Assembly (NCBI RefSeq): GCF_029240175.1
Contig: NZ_JARBTM010000006.1
Span: 1-64,000, forward strand
DNA from: Anaerosolibacter sp.
GTDB lineage: Bacteria; Bacillota; Clostridia; Peptostreptococcales; Thermotaleaceae
Direction of reading: 5' to 3'
Length of the DNA stretch: 64,000 nucleotides
Positions 35,701-45,921 of the stretch are shown one piece after another. The notes beneath the pieces are model-generated. The model worked only from the letters and a program-made list of their open reading frames with translations. It had not been told where the DNA came from and searched no databases. How positions within the stretch are numbered: position 1 is the stretch's first letter; every line of letters starts with the position of its first letter. The translations under genes and the position numbers were made by a program.

Positions 35701-35889
35701 TTATACGCCTAGATCAATCAAAACCTCATGTACTTCCTCTACTTCTCCATTTGGCACTAGTACCTCATAAACTCGATTTTCTTCTTTACCGATCGGCCTA
35801 ATTTTTACTAGAAATCCTTCTTCGCTTAGGATCGTTCGAATCTTATCTGCATCTTCTTGACTATGTGCCATATATACAACTGTCCACAT
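35701..35889 (-). CDS. Small conserved protein (DUF2007-like)
   Basis: 62 residues: MWTVVYMAHSQEDADKIRTI and LSEEGFLVKIRPIGKEENRV, a ferredoxin-like small alpha/beta fold similar to DUF2007 signal-transducer-like proteins common next to Clostridia pfkA. Start after GGAGG. Function unknown. Confidence 0.65.
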   Translation of the reverse strand: MWTVVYMAHSQEDADKIRTILSEEGFLVKIRPIGKEENRVYEVLVPNGEVEEVHEVLIDLGV

Positions 35890-36102
35890 CCATAGGCCCT
35901 CCTCTTTGGAGTAGTAATTTTGTTTATATTTTAATCTAAAACTACGTAAATTTCAATATCGGTACAACATATTCTCTAAAATTATGTCCTCTCTATGTAT
36001 AGATTATATCATTGGTGTCAAGTAAGGTGCTACTTTTTATATAGTTTGTCCATTATTATTTTTCTTCATTACCTTATTTATCTCCATTCCCTTTCACTTT
36101 AG

Positions 36103-36140
36103 CAGAACAAAAGCAGCGAGATTTCACTGCTTTTGTTCTG
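36103..36140 (-). terminator. Terminator of the nucleoside-kinase gene
   Basis: CAGAACAAAAGCAG/CTGCTTTTGTTCTG long stem just after the stop at 36146. Confidence 0.85.
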
Positions 36141-36145
36141 TATCT

Positions 36146-37807
36146 TTATTTATCATAAAACCAGCTTCCACCGATAAACTCCCGAATCAGCGAATTCTTT
36201 GGAATAAAGCTATCATCTTCTATTGATAGAAAATAGCTTAAAAACTTCAGCAGGCGTTTGGCCTCAGCGTATTCTTTTTCCTCAATCCCTATTTCTAACA
36301 AAAGAGGCTCAATATGTTTTTTCAGCACGGACAATTCGTAGATTAAGGACGAATTGAACATGATATCAGCATCTTCTTGATAAGGAAAGATGTATTTTTC
36401 CTCTCCTCGGCGAACTGATTCCCAAAGCTTAAGGGTAGCTAAGGCTGTTCTTCCGCGGTATTTGCTGTCCCTTATGATTCTTCTGATTAACCGTGTATCA
36501 GTAGTATTGATTCGGTTATGATCATCTATATTTAGCTGGGTTAGGGCACTGATATAGATCTTAAATTTTTTGTCATGGGGTATATCCTCCGTTAACCGCT
36601 CATTCAATCCATGAATACCTTCAATGACAATGGGCTGATTTTCCTTAATTTTTAAAATATGACCCTTATATTCCCGGATACCCTTTTGAAAATTAAAAGT
36701 TGGTATTTCTACGGCTTCTCCAAGGATAAGCTTTGTAAGATGTTCGTTAAACAAATCTATGTCTACGGCTTCAAGTGCTTCAAAGTTGTATTCTCCCTTT
36801 TCATCCTTTGGTGTTAGTTCACGATCAACAAAATAGTCGTCAGTAGATAGGGATACAGGATTCAATCCATTAACCTTCAGCTGTACCATAAGTTTTTGGG
36901 CAAATGTGGTTTTCCCTGAAGACGATGGCCCAGCAATCAGTACGATTCTTTTTTGCTTTTGGGTGATCAGGTCTGCAATATGGGCAATTTTCTTCTCGTG
37001 AAGCGCTTCGGCCACACGGATGATTTCCCCATGTTTTTGCTGCTCAATCAATTGATTTAAGCTGGCTACATACTCAACATTCATAATTTTAGCCCAGTTG
37101 GCTGATTCCTTGAAAATAGCCGCCATTTTTCGCTGTTCATGATATTCAGGCAATTCATGGGGATTGGTCTTTTCAGGATGGATCAAAATAATACCCGGCA
37201 TGTAATATTTTAACTTAAATAGCTTTAGATAACTCGTCCTTGGCACCATATAGCCATAGAAATAATTCTTTAACCAACCGCAGGTATAAATATTAATATC
37301 AGGTATTGTTTTATAATTTAGGAGCCTAATCTTGGGGTCTAGATGCCACTGCGAAAAGATTTCCTTTGCCTCCTCTATGGCGGCATTTTCTTTTGTTATA
37401 GGCTCATCCCCTTCAACAATCTCTTTCATTCTGGCCTCTATCTTTAGAACATCGGATTCATAGATGGGCCGTTTGAATTTTATTTCACTATACAATCCTT
37501 TACTAAGAGAATGCTCAATGGTAACTCTGCAGTCTGGCAGTACCTCCATGGCTGCCCGTATGAATACAAACACGAGACTTCTTTGATAGATCCGAATGCC
37601 ATCGGTTTTTGTCAGATCTATGAATTCTATACTCCCAGGTTCATTTATAACATAGCTCAATTCCTTTAGATCGTTGTTTACTTTTGCTGCCACAATGGGT
37701 GTTTCATATCGATGTTTATATGTATTACTAAGTTCTAAAAGAGTCATTCCTTTTCGTATCTCTATCCTCTCTTTGTTGTCAATCTTCAATCGAATTCTTT
37801 CTTCCAT
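36146..37807 (-). CDS. Uridine kinase-like protein with N-terminal TGS/ThrRS-like domain
   Basis: 553 residues from MEERIRLKID (ATG after GGGGAGG); a 78-codon upstream extension is probably not translated. N-terminal TGS-like and ThrRS second-domain-like parts (MTLLELSNTYKHRYETPIVA ... VTIEHSLSKGLYSEIKF), then a phosphoribulokinase/uridine kinase domain with P-loop IAGPSSSGKTTFAQKL near residue 290 and STDDYFVDRE. Known as the nucleoside kinase family of Firmicutes; the exact substrate is unproven. Lies downstream of dnaE. Confidence 0.85.
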   Translation of the reverse strand: MEERIRLKIDNKERIEIRKGMTLLELSNTYKHRYETPIVAAKVNNDLKELSYVINEPGSIEFIDLTKTDGIRIYQRSLVFVFIRAAMEVLPDCRVTIEHSLSKGLYSEIKFKRPIYESDVLKIEARMKEIVEGDEPITKENAAIEEAKEIFSQWHLDPKIRLLNYKTIPDINIYTCGWLKNYFYGYMVPRTSYLKLFKLKYYMPGIILIHPEKTNPHELPEYHEQRKMAAIFKESANWAKIMNVEYVASLNQLIEQQKHGEIIRVAEALHEKKIAHIADLITQKQKRIVLIAGPSSSGKTTFAQKLMVQLKVNGLNPVSLSTDDYFVDRELTPKDEKGEYNFEALEAVDIDLFNEHLTKLILGEAVEIPTFNFQKGIREYKGHILKIKENQPIVIEGIHGLNERLTEDIPHDKKFKIYISALTQLNIDDHNRINTTDTRLIRRIIRDSKYRGRTALATLKLWESVRRGEEKYIFPYQEDADIMFNSSLIYELSVLKKHIEPLLLEIGIEEKEYAEAKRLLKFLSYFLSIEDDSFIPKNSLIREFIGGSWFYDK

Positions 37808-38018
37808 TTGATGGTGCCTCCCCTCTTTTACTAGTCCAGGTTCTACTGCATACTTAGGGTCATTCCCGGAAGGGAATATTTCATATCCTGAAATACTCCT
37901 ATCATTATCAGTATATTTTGCTGCCCTTTGTCCTGTGCCAAGAAAAAATGAGGTTTGTCTGCTAAAACAAAAGAACAGAGAAGATGCCTTCCCTGTTCCT
38001 TCATTTGAATATATATAA

Positions 38019-41000
38019 TTAACACACTTTGATACAGTCACTGCCCAACATCTGGGCTAACTCTTCCAATAAGCCTGGATTCAACTCTACCCATAAACTC
38101 TTCTCTGCCATCATTTTTTTCAACTTTGCATCTTCCCCTTCCACATAGAGGTAGACGGGTACACTCCCTTTCCATTTGCTCAGGGTAGGTTTGATCCGAT
38201 CAAGCATATCCAACCCCTTTTCTTTACTGATTTTCAAAAAGAGTTTCTGTCCCACAGCTTTAGAAGATTCAGCAGTACTTTCTACTTTGGTTTTTTTCAC
38301 TAGCGGCAGTATCTTTTCGGCGATAATTTTAGGTTCCTCATCTTCCTTCATGTTGATCCTGCCGTCAATGATTACTGCACTATCCTCCGTGAGAAGACTT
38401 ACATGCTTTTCATAGACGTTAGGAAACACCAATACTTCCACAGAACCGAGCAAATCCTCTACGTTTAAAAACGCCATCATGTTATTGTTCTTTGTTACCT
38501 TGTTTTGACGATGGACGATCAAGCCTGCGATACGGACGAAGGAGCCATCCTCAAGGTCACTATTTTCAAAATCATCCTTTAGCTCTATCAAATCACCCGT
38601 ACTTACCGTAGAGATTTCTTTGATTTCCTCAGCGAATTCTGCCAATGGATGTCCGCTGATGTACAATCCTAACATTTCCTTTTCCATCATCAAAAGTATT
38701 TTGGATTGAAACTCTGCCACCTTTGGAAGGATTTCCTCACCCATGGTTTGAGGCAATACTTCCTCAAAGGCATTGAAAAGGGATACCTGCCCATCAATAT
38801 TTCGCTTACGATCCTGATGGATACCGTCAAGTACCTTTTCATAAATGGCTAAAAGCTGGGCTCGATTTGCCCCCATATGATCAAAGGCCCCAGATTTAAT
38901 GAGGCTTTCAATTGCCCGCTTGTTCATTTCCTTGGTATCTACTTTATCACAGAAATCCATGAAACTGACAAACTTACCCTTTCGCTGCCTCGCAGCAACG
39001 ATGGCCTCGATTACCGACAATCCTACATTTTTCACAGCCATTAAGCCAAATCGAATCTTCCCATTTTCCACAGCAAACTTCCCATGACTTTCATTAACGC
39101 TCGGCGGTAGAATCTCAATACCTAGTTTTTTGCAATCCTGAATATATTGGGCTACTTTAGATGCATTTCCCATAACACTGGTGATCAGTGCTGCCATAAA
39201 TTCTACAGGATAATAGTACTTTAAATAAGCCGTTTCATAGCCAAGAACAGCATAGGCTGCCGCATGGGATTTGTTGAAAGCATATTTGGCGAAATCAATC
39301 ATATCATCGAAAATTTGGTTTCCAATCTCCTCAGGCACACCATTTCGAATACATCCTAGGTTCTCTAAGTTACCATTTTCGTCTTCTTTTCCATAAATAA
39401 AATATTGACGTTCTTGCTCCATTACGTCCATTTTCTTCTTCCCCATGGCACGACGTACCAAGTCACTTCGTCCATAGGAATAACCACCTAAGTCCCTCAC
39501 CACTTGCATTACCTGTTCCTGATAAACCAAACATCCATAGCTAACATTCAAGATAGGTTCCAGCTTTGGATGAAGATACTTCACTGCAGCAGGATTATTT
39601 TTATAGGCAATATACTTAGGAATAGAATCCATAGGACCTGGTCTAAACAGGGAAATTCCCGCAATAATGTCCTCAAAGCAGTCGGGCTTCAAATCCTTCA
39701 TAAATTGACGCATGCCAGAGCTCTCCAACTGGAAGACTCCCAGTGTATCGCCTCGGCTGATCATTTCATAAACCTTTTTATCATCATAATCCATTCTAGA
39801 AAAATCGATTTTGACCCCATGGTTCTTTTCGATTAAGTCCAAAGCATCCCGTATTACTGTGAGATTTCTTAGTCCCAAGAAATCCATCTTTAATAATCCC
39901 AATTCCTCCAGGGTACCCATGGTAAACTGGGTGGTGATACCGTTGTCATGCATATAGAGAGGCACATACTCATCCACGGCTTCTTTAGAAATCACGACAC
40001 CGGCGGCATGGGTAGAAGCATGCCTCGGCATTCCTTCCACGGCCCTTGCCACATCAATCAAATATTTGGCTTCTTGATCTCCATCATACAAATCCTTAAG
40101 GCTTTTGTTCAGCTCTAATGCTTTGTCAATGGTTACCCCTATTTGAAAGGGAATCTGTTTTGCAATCTGATCTACCCTGGCATAGGGTAAATTCAATGCT
40201 CTTCCCACATCTCGAATAGCAGCCCTTGCCGCCATGGTTCCAAAGGTAATGATTTGGGCAACCTTCTCCTGGCCATACTTTCTTATAACATAATCAATGA
40301 CTTCCTGCCTTCTTTCAAAGCAGAAATCAATATCAATATCAGGCATACTGATTCGTTCTGGATTTAAAAATCGCTCGAAAATTAGGTTATACTTAATCGG
40401 ATCTATGTCTGTGATTCCTAGGGTATAAGCCACAATACTGCCTGCTGCTGACCCCCGGCCAGGGCCTACCATGATATTATTGTCTTTGGCATAACGAATA
40501 AAGTCCCATACGATGAGAAAATACTCCACATAGCCCATATTCTCGATGGTATTCAACTCATAATTCAGTCGAGCAACCAGTTCCTGACTAGTATCTCCAT
40601 ATCTCTCTTTCAATCCGTTATTGCAAAGTTCTCTTAAATATCGTTTCTCGTCATACCCCTCAGGCACATCATATTTCGGCAGATGGATCTGATTAAAATC
40701 AAAGTCTACATTGCAGGCCTCAGCAATTTTCACAGTGTTTTCTAAAGCTTCATGGGCATAGGGAAACAGAGCTGCCATCTCCTCAGGGGACTTTACATAA
40801 AACTCTTCGGAAGGAAACTTCAACCTTTCTTGATCCTCCAAGTTTTTTCCTGTCTGAATACACAGCAGTACATCATGGAAATGAGCATCTTCTTTTTTTA
40901 GATAATGGACATCGTTGGTAGCCGCCAGCGGTATATTTATTTCTTTGCTCAGTCTTATCAGTCCATGATTTACTTTTCGCTGTTCTTCAATACCATGATC

Positions 41001-41528
41001 CTGTAACTCTAAATAAAAGTTTCCCTTTCCAAATATCCCTTCTAATCGCAAGGCTTCCTTTTTTGCACCCTCATAGTTGTCATTCATTAACTCCCGCTGA
41101 ATGCTTCCAGCCAAGCATGCACTTAGGGCAATGATGCCTTCACTATACTCCTCTAATAGGGATAAATCAACCCTAGGTTTATAATAAAATCCATCAATAT
41201 AAGCCATGGAAACCAATTTCATGATATTTTTATATCCTGTCATATCTTTGGCCAAGAGAACTAAGTGACCCTGACTCTTATCCTTTACAGGATCTTTATC
41301 ATACATGGTCCGGGCGGATGTATAGACCTCACACCCAATAATGGGCTTAATGCCCTGCTTTTTAGCCTGTTTATAAAAATCGATGACGCCAAACATGGAA
41401 CCGTGATCCGTGATGGCCACCGCTTTCATACCAAGGTCTTTTACCACCTTCATTAATTGAGAAATTCTTGCAAACCCATCCAATAAGCTATATTCCGTGT
41501 GGACATGGAGATGGACAAAATCCTTCAT
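38019..41528 (-). CDS. dnaE: DNA polymerase III subunit alpha
   Basis: 1169 residues. N-terminal PHP domain (FVHLHVHTEYSLLDGFARI), polymerase palm aspartates in PDIDIDF (about residue 396-402) and LLKMDFLGLRN (about 546), helix-hairpin-helix region and a C-terminal OB domain (FVRIAGLIVHRQNKVTKNNN). DnaE-type replicase that pairs with PolC in Firmicutes. Start after AGGAGGTAC. Confidence 0.96.
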   Translation of the reverse strand: MKDFVHLHVHTEYSLLDGFARISQLMKVVKDLGMKAVAITDHGSMFGVIDFYKQAKKQGIKPIIGCEVYTSARTMYDKDPVKDKSQGHLVLLAKDMTGYKNIMKLVSMAYIDGFYYKPRVDLSLLEEYSEGIIALSACLAGSIQRELMNDNYEGAKKEALRLEGIFGKGNFYLELQDHGIEEQRKVNHGLIRLSKEINIPLAATNDVHYLKKEDAHFHDVLLCIQTGKNLEDQERLKFPSEEFYVKSPEEMAALFPYAHEALENTVKIAEACNVDFDFNQIHLPKYDVPEGYDEKRYLRELCNNGLKERYGDTSQELVARLNYELNTIENMGYVEYFLIVWDFIRYAKDNNIMVGPGRGSAAGSIVAYTLGITDIDPIKYNLIFERFLNPERISMPDIDIDFCFERRQEVIDYVIRKYGQEKVAQIITFGTMAARAAIRDVGRALNLPYARVDQIAKQIPFQIGVTIDKALELNKSLKDLYDGDQEAKYLIDVARAVEGMPRHASTHAAGVVISKEAVDEYVPLYMHDNGITTQFTMGTLEELGLLKMDFLGLRNLTVIRDALDLIEKNHGVKIDFSRMDYDDKKVYEMISRGDTLGVFQLESSGMRQFMKDLKPDCFEDIIAGISLFRPGPMDSIPKYIAYKNNPAAVKYLHPKLEPILNVSYGCLVYQEQVMQVVRDLGGYSYGRSDLVRRAMGKKKMDVMEQERQYFIYGKEDENGNLENLGCIRNGVPEEIGNQIFDDMIDFAKYAFNKSHAAAYAVLGYETAYLKYYYPVEFMAALITSVMGNASKVAQYIQDCKKLGIEILPPSVNESHGKFAVENGKIRFGLMAVKNVGLSVIEAIVAARQRKGKFVSFMDFCDKVDTKEMNKRAIESLIKSGAFDHMGANRAQLLAIYEKVLDGIHQDRKRNIDGQVSLFNAFEEVLPQTMGEEILPKVAEFQSKILLMMEKEMLGLYISGHPLAEFAEEIKEISTVSTGDLIELKDDFENSDLEDGSFVRIAGLIVHRQNKVTKNNNMMAFLNVEDLLGSVEVLVFPNVYEKHVSLLTEDSAVIIDGRINMKEDEEPKIIAEKILPLVKKTKVESTAESSKAVGQKLFLKISKEKGLDMLDRIKPTLSKWKGSVPVYLYVEGEDAKLKKMMAEKSLWVELNPGLLEELAQMLGSDCIKVC

Positions 41529-41551
41529 AGGTACCTCCTTTCTCCCTTTGA

Positions 41552-42850
41552 TTACTTTTTCAGTAGTTTCGCCGACATCATGGCTTTTGACACAATTTCT
41601 TTTTGATGAAAAACAGAAATATCAACTTTATAAAATTTTCTTCCCATATTGATAATCTCTGCTTGAATCTCAATCTTACTTTCCATCTGTAATGGCTTGA
41701 TGAAGTAGATCATAAAGCTGTCAAGAACACTATCTAGATGCTTATGCTTTTTAATCGCAAGATATCCCGCTGTAGACATGAGCATAACCAGAACCCCTGC
41801 ACTGGCAATCCCAAGTTCGTTCAACATCATAGGTGTGATTTCACCTGTCATCATTACACCATGTTCTGTTTCTTCCATTCTACAATGGTTCAATAATGTG
41901 TCCTCAAAGGACTCACCAAGATGGGGCTGGCTCCTAATATACTGAAGTCCCCGAATAACATCTTGACGTGTTACCACACCTACCAGTTTCTTTCCATCCA
42001 CAACGGGCACCATTTCAATGCCTTCCCAGATCATCACATGGGAAACATAGGCTACCGATGTGGTACGATCGATAACAATGGGGCTTTGAGTCATATGGCT
42101 GCTAATACCATCTTCATCATCAACCCCTGCAATATCCCTAGGCGTAACCACACCTACCACATGCATATTCTTATCCACCACAGGAAATCTACTGTGACCT
42201 GTTTGCTTTATCATTCGTTTCATATCTCGTATTTTACAACTATTTTCCAGATAACTCAGCTTTTTAGGCATAATACCTTCTGCCAAAAGTATTTGCTTAC
42301 GAATCAGCTTCTCTTGGATATCGCGGTTAATGATAGAAGTAATGGTAAAGGTATCATAGCTTGTAGAGATAATAGGAAGCTTTTTTTCAGTAGCCATTCG
42401 TTTTATTTCTTCCTTGCAGGAAAAACCTCCCGTAATTAAGATGGCACAGCCCTTATCCAGCGCAAGACGATGCACATCATCCCTGTTTCCAACGATCAGC
42501 AAGTCACCTTCTGAAAGATACCTTGCAATTTCCTCTAGGGCCATGGCACCAATCACAAACTTACGAATGGTTTTATAAATCCCCTCATGACCACCGATCA
42601 CTTGACCTTCAACGATGTTAATGATCTCTGCAAAGGTCAACTGCTGTATTCTCTTATCTTCTACCTTTTCTACCCTTATGGTACCTACCCTTGGAATCGT
42701 GCTCACAACCCCTTCTAGCTCAGCATCTTTAATGGCTTTATAGGCAGTCCCTTCACTGACATCCATATCTTGGGCAATCTGTCGCACAGATATTTTGCCT
42801 CCTATTGGCAGACTTTTTATATAAAATAATATCTGTTCATTCTTTGTCAT
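41552..42850 (-). CDS. DRTGG-CBS-hotdog regulatory protein (YtoI-like)
   Basis: 432 residues. Order: an N-terminal winged helix (ISVRQIAQDMDVSEGTAYKA), DRTGG domain (about 70-180), two CBS motifs (about 195-310: HSRFPVVDKNMHVVGVVTPR and MVPVVDGKKLVGVVTRQDVI), and a C-terminal hot-dog domain (MTGEITPMMLNELGIASAGV onward). CBS pairs usually bind adenine nucleotides. It probably senses a nucleotide and binds DNA; the regulon is unknown. Directly upstream of dnaE. Confidence 0.85.
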   Translation of the reverse strand: MTKNEQILFYIKSLPIGGKISVRQIAQDMDVSEGTAYKAIKDAELEGVVSTIPRVGTIRVEKVEDKRIQQLTFAEIINIVEGQVIGGHEGIYKTIRKFVIGAMALEEIARYLSEGDLLIVGNRDDVHRLALDKGCAILITGGFSCKEEIKRMATEKKLPIISTSYDTFTITSIINRDIQEKLIRKQILLAEGIMPKKLSYLENSCKIRDMKRMIKQTGHSRFPVVDKNMHVVGVVTPRDIAGVDDEDGISSHMTQSPIVIDRTTSVAYVSHVMIWEGIEMVPVVDGKKLVGVVTRQDVIRGLQYIRSQPHLGESFEDTLLNHCRMEETEHGVMMTGEITPMMLNELGIASAGVLVMLMSTAGYLAIKKHKHLDSVLDSFMIYFIKPLQMESKIEIQAEIINMGRKFYKVDISVFHQKEIVSKAMMSAKLLKK

Positions 42851-43035
42851 TGTTTATCACCTCTTCTACACTTTTGGTAGATATACACAGGTCTTTACTC
42901 TTTTCAACAGGCGGACAAAGTCGTCCTCCACTACAGGACACCAGGACATTATGATTATTGTCTATTCGCTAATGCCTATTAGCTATAAAAAGAAAAAGAT
43001 ACGAACCTTTGTTCATACCTTCTATTATATCAAAT

Positions 43036-44106
43036 CTACCATAGTTTTTCTAATACATCTGTGATCATCACGGATGGGTGTTCTATCAAATCTAGTTCCT
43101 TCCTTATTGTGGATTTCTGCCCTTGGCTGTTGTATACAATTCGCACCTTTGGCCGTGTAGGGAATTGTTGATTTGAATCAGTGATGATTCCCCTCTCGCC
43201 TGTGCTTAGAGCAACGATATACCCAACGGGATAAATGGCTATGTATCGAATAAAACTTTTTGCAATCTCAGGGTCAAATTGATGTCCTGCCATCGTCATC
43301 AAATATTCCATCGCTTGGTGAGGCAGAATTTTTTTCTTGTATATTCGATCACTGGTTAGGGCGTCATAGACATCGGCAATTGCCACAACCCTCGAAAACT
43401 CATGAATTTCCTCGGCTTTTTTCCCAAAGGGATACCCGCTGCCATCATAGCGCTCATGATGGGTCAGTGCCACAATTGCAGTGTCTGGACCGATGTCAGG
43501 AATCTCACTTAAGATCGCATGTCCTAAGTCCGAGTGCTTCTTAATTTCATTAAATTCACTTTCATTCAATTCACTGGGTTTATTTAAAACCTCATCTTGA
43601 ATTTGCATCTTTCCAATGTCATGGAGCAATGCACTTACACCTAATTCTTTAAGTCTCTGATGATTATAGCCCATGGAAATACCCGTGATGATAGACAGCA
43701 CACATACATTTACAGAATGGGCAAAGGTATAATCATCTACAGTACGAATATCACAAAGCTGCACGATTACATTCTTATTTTTTAGCAGATCATCGATAAT
43801 CAAATTTACGCGTTTGTATATTTCTTTGGATTCGATACTATTCCCCAACCGGATATTATCCATAACGGTTTTAGCTAGCTTTCTTGCTTCCAACCTATTT
43901 TGCTCTTGTATGACATCCTCAATGACTATGTCTGCAGTTTCATCTGCTTGTATATATACTTCATTGATTTGAAGATCTTTTAGCTTCGTTATATAGCTAT
44001 TTCTTATGCAAGCACCAGCTGAAAGCAAAATAGTACCGTCACAGTCATAGATATTCTTTGCCAAGATCATACCATTTATTAAAAAGTCTACCTTGATCTT
44101 ATACAT
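43036..44106 (-). CDS. HD-GYP domain protein (probable cyclic-di-GMP phosphodiesterase)
   Basis: 356 residues. N-terminal helical sensor part without clear membrane segments, then an HD-GYP domain: HSVNVCVLSIITGISMGYNH, LLHDIGKMQIQDEVLNKP, HSDLGHAIL, and the GYP signature HHERYDGSGYP near residue 210. A C-terminal extension contains YPVGYIVALSTGERGIITDS. Cytosolic. Confidence 0.88.
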   Translation of the reverse strand: MYKIKVDFLINGMILAKNIYDCDGTILLSAGACIRNSYITKLKDLQINEVYIQADETADIVIEDVIQEQNRLEARKLAKTVMDNIRLGNSIESKEIYKRVNLIIDDLLKNKNVIVQLCDIRTVDDYTFAHSVNVCVLSIITGISMGYNHQRLKELGVSALLHDIGKMQIQDEVLNKPSELNESEFNEIKKHSDLGHAILSEIPDIGPDTAIVALTHHERYDGSGYPFGKKAEEIHEFSRVVAIADVYDALTSDRIYKKKILPHQAMEYLMTMAGHQFDPEIAKSFIRYIAIYPVGYIVALSTGERGIITDSNQQFPTRPKVRIVYNSQGQKSTIRKELDLIEHPSVMITDVLEKLW

Positions 44107-44226
44107 GATGTCCTCCAGGAAATTGGTGGTAAGATAATACTGATTAATAAATTCGACATATTTCTAGTGATTCCTTTATATTTCTCAGTTTTTTCCTAGG
44201 ACCAACGTCTTATTTTCTAAAATAAA

Positions 44227-44249
44227 AAACTATCCAAATAGGATAGTTT
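44227..44249 (-). terminator. Terminator of the HPr gene
   Basis: AAACTATCC/GGATAGTTT stem right at the HPr stop codon, with a T-run on the minus strand. Confidence 0.75.
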
Positions 44250-44514
44250 ATAATTCGACCAATTTATTTTCAATAAGATCCACTAGTTCTTGGATGGCTT
44301 CTTCCTCATCTGGTCCGTCAACCATTAAGGTAATCATATCTCCCTTTCCAGCTCCTAATGACATAATTCCCATAATACTTTTAGCATTAATTTTTTTTGT
44401 TCCTTTTTCAACTGTAATATCAGAAGTAAATTTATTGGCCATTTGTACGAATAATGCAGCTGGTCTTGCGTGAAGACCTAGTTTATTAACAATTGTTACC
44501 TCCCTCGTGGTCAT
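44248..44514 (-). CDS. ptsH: HPr family phosphocarrier protein
   Basis: 88 residues. The active-site histidine is present (LGLHARPAALFVQMA, His15), as is the regulatory Ser46 region (NAKSIMGIMSLGAGKGD). So it can serve as true HPr, not only as a Crh-like regulator lacking His15, although it occupies the whiA-linked position where Bacillus has crh. Its ATG overlaps the whiA stop (ATGA), so the two are translationally coupled. Confidence 0.92.
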   Translation of the reverse strand: MTTREVTIVNKLGLHARPAALFVQMANKFTSDITVEKGTKKINAKSIMGIMSLGAGKGDMITLMVDGPDEEEAIQELVDLIENKLVEL

Positions 44515-45476
44515 ACCTTTACATCCCCCTCTTTTTGCTTAATTTTCTCGGCAATTTTCTCTATTTTTCTCAATCTATGATTCACCCCTGATTTACCTAC
44601 AGGTGGTGTAAGCATTTGTCCTAACTCTTTTAAGCTTGCTTCTTTAAACTCTAAACGAAGCTCCGCTATTTCCCGTAAACCGTCGGGCAATACCTTAAAC
44701 CCATGGGTTTTTTCTATATATTCGATGTTTTCAATTTGTCGAATAGAAGCATTCACAATTTTGCTTAGATTGGCTGTTTCACAATTCACAATTCTATTAA
44801 CATTATTCCTCACTTGTTTTACAATTCGAATATTTTCTAGATTCAATAGGGCATTGTGGGCTCCAATAATATTTAAAAGATCTACAATCTGATCCCCTTC
44901 CTTTAGATAGACCACATAACTGTTCTTTCGCTGAACAATCTTTGCACCTAAATCAAATTCATTGATTAAATTTTTCAGGTCTTCGCTATGTTCTTCACTG
45001 CTCGTTACTAATTCAAGATGATATGTTTTCTCTGGTGCACTGACTGATCCTGCACCTAAAAAAGCACCTCGCAAATAAGCTCTCTTACAACATCTTTTTT
45101 GTAATAGCTCCTGAGGAATTGAATAATCTATAGAAAATTGTTCATCCTCTTTTCTTAATATACCCAATTTCTGTAGGATATCGTTTGCACCAGAACTGCT
45201 GTTGATAGTCATCATATAGTTGTTATTCTTCTTTAGCACCCTGTTTTTCCGAACCATTAACTCCGTATGAATCTTAAAGCACGTTTTGAGCAGCTTAATG
45301 ATTTTTCGGGCAACAGCTGCATTCTCTGTTGTAATCCTTACATTCATTTTCTGGAATCCCACCAGTTGAATGGTACCACTCATTCGAATTAAAGCGGATA
45401 ACTCTGCCAGTTGACAACAATAATCCTCAGGAATAAGTCTAGACAGTTCATTTTTCGTTTCCATAGAAAAGGACAT
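44511..45476 (-). CDS. whiA: WhiA, DNA-binding/sporulation regulator homologue
   Basis: 321 residues from MSFSMETKNELSRLIPEDYC. LAGLIDADG-like N-terminal fold (CKRAYLRGAFLGAGSVSAPE, YHLELVTSSEEHSEDLKNLI) and a C-terminal WhiA helix-turn-helix (ASLKELGQMLTPPVGKSGVN, HRLRKIEKIAEKI). Affects division and sporulation in Gram-positives. Usually contiguous with rapZ-yvcK; here about 3.4 kb of other genes intervene. Confidence 0.95.
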   Translation of the reverse strand: MSFSMETKNELSRLIPEDYCCQLAELSALIRMSGTIQLVGFQKMNVRITTENAAVARKIIKLLKTCFKIHTELMVRKNRVLKKNNNYMMTINSSSGANDILQKLGILRKEDEQFSIDYSIPQELLQKRCCKRAYLRGAFLGAGSVSAPEKTYHLELVTSSEEHSEDLKNLINEFDLGAKIVQRKNSYVVYLKEGDQIVDLLNIIGAHNALLNLENIRIVKQVRNNVNRIVNCETANLSKIVNASIRQIENIEYIEKTHGFKVLPDGLREIAELRLEFKEASLKELGQMLTPPVGKSGVNHRLRKIEKIAEKIKQKEGDVKV

Positions 45477-45687
45477 TTCATCACCCACTTGCATCTATAG
45501 CTTCAAATTCTTCAATGAATAATCAATATTTATATATTTCTAATATTATATCATAATTTACGTAAATATCCATGAAAATATGATAAGGAATGTAAAATTT
45601 TAAATATTGCTAACTTATTTTGGTCAGTTTTTTTTTAGCAAAAATAGTACACAATATATATGAAAACATATGAGGAGGTGTAAGTGA

Positions 45688-45858
45688 ATGCAATCAGGAG
45701 CTCATCCAACCATGGAAGTAATGTGTCATGTTTCAAACTGTAAATTCTATAAAAATGACTATTGTCATGCCAACAAAATCGAGGTAAACCCTAAGCATGT
45801 GAACCGCGCAAATACCAGTGATGATGCACTATGTTCTACTTTTGTACCTCATCAATAA
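45688..45858 (+). CDS. DUF1540 small cysteine-rich protein
   Basis: 56 residues, start ATG 8 nt after GAGGAGGTG. Two-part cysteine pattern CHVSNCKFYKNDYCHANKIE ... CSTF typical of DUF1540, presumed metal-binding. Function unknown. Divergent from whiA and followed by a terminator shared with the NUDIX gene. Confidence 0.85.
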   Translation: MQSGAHPTMEVMCHVSNCKFYKNDYCHANKIEVNPKHVNRANTSDDALCSTFVPHQ

Positions 45859-45887
45859 TCGTCTTTAACATTTTTATGAATAAAAAA

Positions 45888-45908
45888 GACCTCACCATCG
45901 GTGGGGTC
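45888..45908. terminator. Bidirectional terminator
   Basis: GACCTCACC/GGTGGGGTC stem with A-run and T-run on either side, between the convergent DUF1540 and NUDIX genes. Confidence 0.8.
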
Positions 45909-45921
45909 TCCTATTTTTAAC

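Noticed and set aside
37808-38041. N-terminal 78-codon extension of the uridine-kinase-like gene
   Set aside because: It overlaps dnaE, looks non-conserved, and a strong ribosome-binding site lies before the ATG at 37807.
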